Assembly (NCBI GenBank): GCA_023432885.1
Contig: JAEZEU010000269.1
Span: 1 to 7,885, forward strand
Direction: 5' to 3'
Length of the DNA: 7,885 bases
Source: Pseudomonadota bacterium
GTDB lineage: Bacteria; Pseudomonadota; Alphaproteobacteria; Rhizobiales; Xanthobacteraceae
Position numbers and translations under genes: made by a program. Below are positions 7,020 through 7,885 of the stretch, one piece after another. Position 1 is the first letter of the stretch; each line of letters opens with the position of its first letter. The notes under the pieces are model-generated. The model ran no database searches. It was not told the origin of the DNA and saw nothing but the letters and a program-made list of their open reading frames with translations.

Positions 7020-7885
7020 CTCACCCGTTCCAATTCGCTGAAGGGCTGGGCCCGATAGATCATCACAGACCCAATACCGAAGCCGAACAGGCACCAGAAC
7101 CAGATGCCCTGCATCGGCCCTTCGAGCACAACGTCGAATGACGCGTTGATCAGGATCGCCAGCTCGTAGCAGACGATGAATACGAACAAGTCAGCCCAAT
7201 GCTTATGTCCGCGGACGCGCGCCGTCAGGAATGCCCCCGTCAACATGGCAAACCAGGATACGAGGACGAGGAGCCACATCAGGAGGCCTGGAATCCCTGT
7301 ACGCGCCAACATCGTCATATGCGCACTATGGGGACTGCGCGTTGGCGGACGCTCTTGCGTGCCGGCGAAACCGTCGGCGTCGGCGAGATTGAGCCCAAAG
7401 CCCCGGCCGGTCCAGAAATTGGGGCCATGGATGGTATCATTGATGATGATCTCCCACCAGTTGAGGCGCCACTGCTTGGTGCCTTCTGCCTGTTGACCGG
7501 ACTGCCCGATGATGCTCTTGGCATTCTCGAAGAGCTGATGCGCGCTGACCGGTCGATTCAGCGACTCCTTGGCCTCCTCGAAATGGCCAACGGCAGATTC
7601 GAACGCGAGCAGAACGGCAAATAAACTCACGATCACCACCACGCTGGCGAGCATCAGGCGATACCGTCCGAGCGCGAGCATCGCGACCGCAACGGGCACG
7701 AGGGCGGCGAGCATCGCGCCCCGGTTGGTTGCGCCGACAATGGCCAGGGTGGCAAACCAGAGGCATAGCCACGCTATCGACACCTTGCGATAGCCGATCA
7801 GGGCGAAGACCATGACGCCTGCCAGATGCGTTCCTACTCCGCTCGGACTTGTGTACAGGATGGGCACCGGACCAACCAGCTCGGG
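7016..7885 (-). CDS. O-antigen ligase/polymerase-like membrane protein, C-terminal part (cut by window edge)
   Basis: The frame is open to the right edge, so the true start lies outside; 289 residues are visible. The GTG at 7867 is only an internal codon in an already open frame. Several hydrophobic segments alternate with short basic loops: around THLAGVMVFALIGY, VSIAWLCLWFATLAIVGA, GAMLAALVPVAVAMLALG and LMLASVVVIVSLFAVLLAF. A large polar loop follows, then GIPGLLMWLLVLVSWFAML and at least two further helices near the C-terminus (from about LFVFIVCYELAILI onward). TNRGA before the third segment and SPHSAHMTMLARTGIPGLL after the loop match the conserved signatures of the Wzy_C/O-antigen ligase family, in which the large periplasmic loop with its Arg and His residues is catalytic. 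It should join or polymerise undecaprenyl-linked glycan on the outer face of the inner membrane. Polymerase (Wzy-like) and ligase (WaaL-like) roles cannot be told apart here. The stop codon overlaps the beta-helix start by 4 bases. Confidence 0.9.
   Translation of the reverse strand, partial: PELVGPVPILYTSPSGVGTHLAGVMVFALIGYRKVSIAWLCLWFATLAIVGATNRGAMLAALVPVAVAMLALGRYRLMLASVVVIVSLFAVLLAFESAVGHFEEAKESLNRPVSAHQLFENAKSIIGQSGQQAEGTKQWRLNWWEIIINDTIHGPNFWTGRGFGLNLADADGFAGTQERPPTRSPHSAHMTMLARTGIPGLLMWLLVLVSWFAMLTGAFLTARVRGHKHWADLFVFIVCYELAILINASFDVVLEGPMQGIWFWCLFGFGIGSVMIYRAQPFSELERVR

Noticed and set aside
6351..7058. Long plus-strand open frame (235 codons) opposite the beta-helix gene
   Set aside because: It is antisense to a gene with clear signal peptide and beta-helix repeats, its translation shows no known motif and is arginine-rich, as expected of a shadow frame in GC-rich DNA.

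Overview
The window reads as part of a polysaccharide (exopolysaccharide, capsule or O-antigen type) assembly and modification locus from a GC-rich Gram-negative bacterium, probably a proteobacterium. That guess rests on the base composition, the exported beta-helix protein and the O-antigen ligase-type membrane protein; nothing here fixes the genus. Six genes can be supported. All lie on the minus strand, so transcription runs from the high coordinates to the low ones. The first and last genes are cut by the window edges.

In order of transcription: (1) the C-terminal part of an O-antigen ligase/polymerase-like membrane protein (7885-7016). (2) An exported right-handed parallel beta-helix protein (7019-5520), joined to gene 1 by an ATGA stop/start overlap. 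(3) After a 262-base gap, a complete glutamine-dependent asparagine synthase-type amidotransferase (5257-3254, GTG start). (4) A GMC-family FAD oxidoreductase (3264-1618), starting with GTG inside the last codons of gene 3 behind a strong GGAGG. (5) After a 184-base gap, a family 2 glycosyltransferase (1433-471). (6) The N-terminal part of a membrane-anchored alpha/beta hydrolase (470-1), whose ATG directly abuts the stop codon of gene 5.

A likely division of labour, by inference, is as follows. The glycosyltransferase adds a sugar to the growing repeat unit in the cytoplasm. The amidotransferase and the oxidoreductase decorate sugars or another precursor there. The ligase/polymerase joins finished chains on the periplasmic face, and the beta-helix protein acts on the polymer outside the inner membrane as a lyase, hydrolase, epimerase or binding protein. 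The hydrolase may belong to the unit or may be the first flanking gene; it is more GC-rich than the beta-helix gene.

The most interesting points are the tight coupling of an AsnB-type amidotransferase to a GMC oxidoreductase in a glycan locus, and the beta-helix protein, which carries a compact run of acidic and histidine motifs on consecutive predicted coils. No RNA genes, mobile elements, CRISPR arrays or convincing terminators were seen. Several long open frames on the plus strand are shadows of these genes.
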